Shown piece after piece: positions 23,615 through 25,753 of a DNA stretch of 25,753 bases. Made by a program: the position numbers and the translations under genes. The notes below the pieces were generated by a model. The model was given only the letters and a program-made list of their open reading frames with translations, was not told where the DNA came from and made no database searches. This stretch comes from JADJLQ01 sp034439915 (lineage in GTDB: Bacteria; Bacteroidota; Bacteroidia; Chitinophagales; Saprospiraceae), in the NCBI GenBank assembly GCA_034439915.1, contig JAWXBI010000114.1:1-25753 (forward strand). Reading direction: 5' to 3'. Positions within the stretch are counted from its first letter, which is position 1; each line of letters begins with the position of its first letter.

Positions 23615-24444
23615 TAATAATTTGTTAAAAAACTTGCCAAATTGAATTTTATACTGGTAACTTAGCTTAAACTCAACACTACGCCACCACTAAAGACCAT
23701 TGTCAAGGATAAACCAATACCTGCGCCATTAAAGAAGGCCATTCAGGACAAACAGGACTGATTAAAGAAGGTCCAATCCGGCCAAGCTAAACCGGTCAAA
23801 TCAAAAATTAGGCAGGTTGGCTAATTGTTATCCTTTTTATACATTAGAAGGGAATAATACAAAGAACGAAATTGAATTTTTTTCCAGCAATAGGAAAGTA
23901 AATTTATGTGATTCTCATACTCAGCCCATCTTAAAAATCAACAGATTATAAAACTGCTCGAAATCATGGGAGAAATTGGGATCACTAATACGGGAAATAA
24001 ATCCTAAATATCAATGCTCTGAAATCCGTAAAAAATATATTTATTGTATTGATGGGAATAAATGTTGCCAAACCCATATTTTCCACACCAACGGTGCAAA
24101 AACGGAAAAATGGTTAAAACCATTAAATCAAGATAATATTTAATAGCCCACGACTTAAGTCGTGGGCTATTAAATGACCTTGACAATCAACCGTTTAAAC
24201 AGTTTAATAAAAATAAGTGACCGGGTTATAAGGGAAGCTAAAATTATCGGAACTCTCAATCTATTGGAAAAAAGATGAATAGCTTTAGTAAAACGAAGGA
24301 TCTAAATTTCAATTTCAAAAAAAACAATGTAAAATTAAATACCTGATTTAGGTGTGAACCGTTCCACTATGATTTAATTTTTTTCAACTGACTATAATCA
24401 CCTGATTTACTGATAATACTCAATGGACTAAGTTCATGGCGTTT
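23615..24444. other. Gene-poor interval with no convincing intact gene
   Basis: About 830 bases between the PLP-enzyme gene and the promoter of the CoA-transferase gene. The first part (about 23690-23820, plus) can be read as Lys/Pro/Gln-rich protein with a repeat ATTAAAGAAGG at 23728 and 23761 (33 bases apart), but stops interrupt it and no start is present. A second frame runs from about 23766 to a stop at 23949, then continues in frame from 23952 to a stop at 24141-24143 with the text IRKKYIYCIDGNKC and HTNGAKTEKWLKPL. This may be a decayed gene. A perfect 38-bp palindrome follows (24138-24175). The remainder, 24176-24444, is A+T-rich and shows nothing that I can name. Confidence 0.5.
24138..24175. 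repeat. Perfect 38-bp palindrome resembling IS200/IS605 or REP hairpins
   Basis: Two perfect 19-bp arms with no spacer, centred on CTTAAG, with the core TAGCCCACGACTTAAGTCG and its complement. Sequences of the pattern CCCACGNCTTNAGNCGTGGG are familiar at the ends of IS200/IS605 elements and in REP repeats mobilised by their relatives (recalled, not searched). No transposase is intact nearby. The left arm overlaps the stop codon of the possible decayed frame, so it could also act as its transcription terminator. Confidence 0.7.
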
Positions 24445-24452
24445 TAATTTTG
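24445..24452 (+). promoter_or_regulatory. -7 box (TAATTTTG) for the CoA-transferase gene
   Basis: A perfect TAnnTTTG match 14 bases before the ATG at 24467. The -33 region holds only ATGG (about 24423-24426) in place of TTG. The leader would be about 8 bases long. Confidence 0.5.
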
Positions 24453-24466
24453 CACTTTCGATTCTC

Positions 24467-25753
24467 ATGCGTAAAAAACTACAATATGTATCCCCTGAAG
24501 AAGCACTTCAGGTAGTTCAAAGCGGTCACCGGGTCTTTATCCACGGCAGCGCCTGTACCCCGACTTTTATGCTGGAAAACCTTGCCAAAGAAGCCCATCG
24601 GCTGGAGGATGTGGAATTGGTTTCCATCTCGGTATATGGGGATTTTCAACTGAATAAACCCGAATTGAGTAAAAGTTTTAAGATCAATTCATTATTTGTG
24701 TCTGCCAGTCTGAGGGGAAGCATCCGTGAAGGATATGGGGATTATGTTCCTGTATTCCTGAGTGATATTCCTGAATTGTTTAAACGTAATATTTTGCCTC
24801 TGGATGTCGCAATTATCCAGGTTTCAGAACCAGACGCCCATGGCTATTGTTCTTTGGGGGTTTCTGTGGATGTGGCCCGGTCTGCAGTAAACACAGCCAC
24901 TTATGTGATTGCCCAGGTTAATCCCAGGGTACCCCGCACGCACGGCGATGGTCTGATCCCCATAGAACGGTTTCACAGCATGGTATACCACGAAGCCCCC
25001 TTATACGAAGTGCATTTCGGAGAAAATGTAACGGACACCGAACGCACTATTGGACAACACATTGCAGGACTAATAGAAGACCGAAGTACCCTGCAGACAG
25101 GTATTGGAGCCATACCGGATGCCGTATTGCAGTCCTTACACGGACACCAGGACCTGGGGGTCCACACCGAGATGTTTTCTGATGGATTGATTGACCTGTT
25201 TGACAAGGATATCATCAACAACAGGTATAAAACCATAAACCCGAATAAAACGGTTACCGGCTTTGCACTTGGTACCCAAAAACTTTATGACTATGTGGAT
25301 GACAACCCCGCATTTGCTTTTATGGATATCGATTATGTCAATGATACTTCAGTGATCCGGCTCAATCCCAAGATGATAGCCATCAACAGTGCTATTGAAG
25401 TGGACATCACCGGCCAGGTATGCGCGGATTCTATCGGCACTTATCAGTTTTCAGGGGTTGGTGGCCAAATGGATTTTATGCGAGGTGCGGCTCTGAGTGA
25501 AGGTGGTAAACCGATCATTGCTTTACCTTCCAGGACCGACAAAGGTATCCCGCGAATTGTGTCTCTGTTAAAACCCGGTGCCGGAGTGGTCACCACCCGC
25601 GCTCATGTACACTATGTGGTTACCGAATATGGGGTTGCATATTTATTTGGAAAAAACCTGAGGCAAAGGGCAAAAGCACTGATTGCGATTGCACATCCTG
25701 ATGACCGGGAGATGCTGGAGAGGGCTTGTGTGGAAAGGTTTAAAATATTCTGA
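24467..25753 (+). CDS. Acetyl-CoA hydrolase/CoA-transferase family enzyme (4-hydroxybutyrate or acetate CoA-transferase type)
   Basis: A 428-residue cytoplasmic enzyme, complete with its TGA at the window end. It should move CoA between carboxylic acids through a glutamyl-CoA intermediate, or hydrolyse acetyl-CoA. Family features include VFIHGSACTPTFML near the N-terminus, GDGLIPI and STLQTGIGAIPDAVL in the middle, and GVHTEMFSDGLIDL. The last holds E235, which from memory is close to the catalytic Glu238 of clostridial 4-hydroxybutyrate CoA-transferase. Later come INSAIEVDITGQVCADSIG and the Gly-rich SGVGGQMDFMRGA. Length matches the 430-residue subgroup rather than the 500-residue AarC/Cat1 group. 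The substrate is unresolved; acetate/acetyl-CoA or butyrate are likely in an organism of this kind. It is preceded by its own -7 box, so it looks monocistronic or first in an operon. Confidence 0.9.
   Translation: MRKKLQYVSPEEALQVVQSGHRVFIHGSACTPTFMLENLAKEAHRLEDVELVSISVYGDFQLNKPELSKSFKINSLFVSASLRGSIREGYGDYVPVFLSDIPELFKRNILPLDVAIIQVSEPDAHGYCSLGVSVDVARSAVNTATYVIAQVNPRVPRTHGDGLIPIERFHSMVYHEAPLYEVHFGENVTDTERTIGQHIAGLIEDRSTLQTGIGAIPDAVLQSLHGHQDLGVHTEMFSDGLIDLFDKDIINNRYKTINPNKTVTGFALGTQKLYDYVDDNPAFAFMDIDYVNDTSVIRLNPKMIAINSAIEVDITGQVCADSIGTYQFSGVGGQMDFMRGAALSEGGKPIIALPSRTDKGIPRIVSLLKPGAGVVTTRAHVHYVVTEYGVAYLFGKNLRQRAKALIAIAHPDDREMLERACVERFKIF

Noticed and set aside
23615..24466. A tRNA or other structured RNA in the gene-poor interval
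   Set aside because: I found no T-loop-like GGTTCRANNCC or matching acceptor stem; the only strong structure is the 38-bp palindrome.
1..25753. A CRISPR array or defence island
   Set aside because: No regularly spaced direct repeats of about 25-40 bases and no cas, restriction-modification or toxin-antitoxin gene was seen.

Overview
The window looks like a chromosomal stretch from a member of the Bacteroidota, plausibly a Saprospiria- or Chitinophagia-like environmental lineage. The reasons are a TonB-dependent receptor with an N-terminal carboxypeptidase-like regulatory domain, a large secreted protein ending in a type IX secretion (T9SS) sorting domain, several lipoprotein signals, almost no Shine-Dalgarno sequences, and several Bacteroidota-type -7 boxes (TAnnTTTG). 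Assignment below phylum is a guess. I found no rRNA, tRNA, CRISPR array or intact insertion sequence.

Layout. 1-1645 (minus): 5' end of an unknown gene, preceded in the operon by a beta-propeller (FG-GAP/PQQ-like) lipoprotein. 1860-2846 (plus): D-2-hydroxyacid dehydrogenase. 2847-3057: a convergent intergenic region packed with hairpins and short repeats. 3058-3918 (minus): ChaN/DUF399-type secreted protein. 4000-7266 (minus): a likely metal-acquisition operon (His/Cys-rich small membrane protein, beta-rich lipoprotein, TonB receptor). 7327-9468 (minus): a six-hairpin-type glycoside hydrolase broken by three single-base frameshifts. 9606-9908 (plus): a small unknown exported protein.

10196-17126 (plus) is the functional centrepiece: a SulP-family anion (probably bicarbonate) transporter, a beta-carbonic anhydrase, DabA (DUF2309) and DabB (NuoL-like), closed by a strong intrinsic terminator. 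DabA-DabB is the energy-coupled dissolved-inorganic-carbon accumulation complex known from autotrophs and some heterotrophs. No RuBisCO or carboxysome gene is in the window, so an anaplerotic or CO2-limitation role is likely. A perfect 19-bp palindrome lies between the transporter and the carbonic anhydrase.

17187-21827 (minus): an operon of a small unknown exported protein, a T9SS-exported M4 (thermolysin-type) metallopeptidase and a family 9 glycosyltransferase. 21937-22444 (plus): a small secreted Cys-rich protein with a good promoter and a perfect terminator. 22551-23614 (plus): a cysteine synthase/cystathionine beta-synthase-like PLP enzyme whose start is displaced by an apparent single-base deletion. 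23615-24466: gene-poor DNA with a perfect 38-bp palindrome resembling IS200/IS605 or REP hairpins. 24467-25753 (plus): a complete acetyl-CoA hydrolase/CoA-transferase.

Four apparent single-base deletions, all in short homopolymers, affect two genes. They may be assembly errors or real decay, and raw reads would decide.
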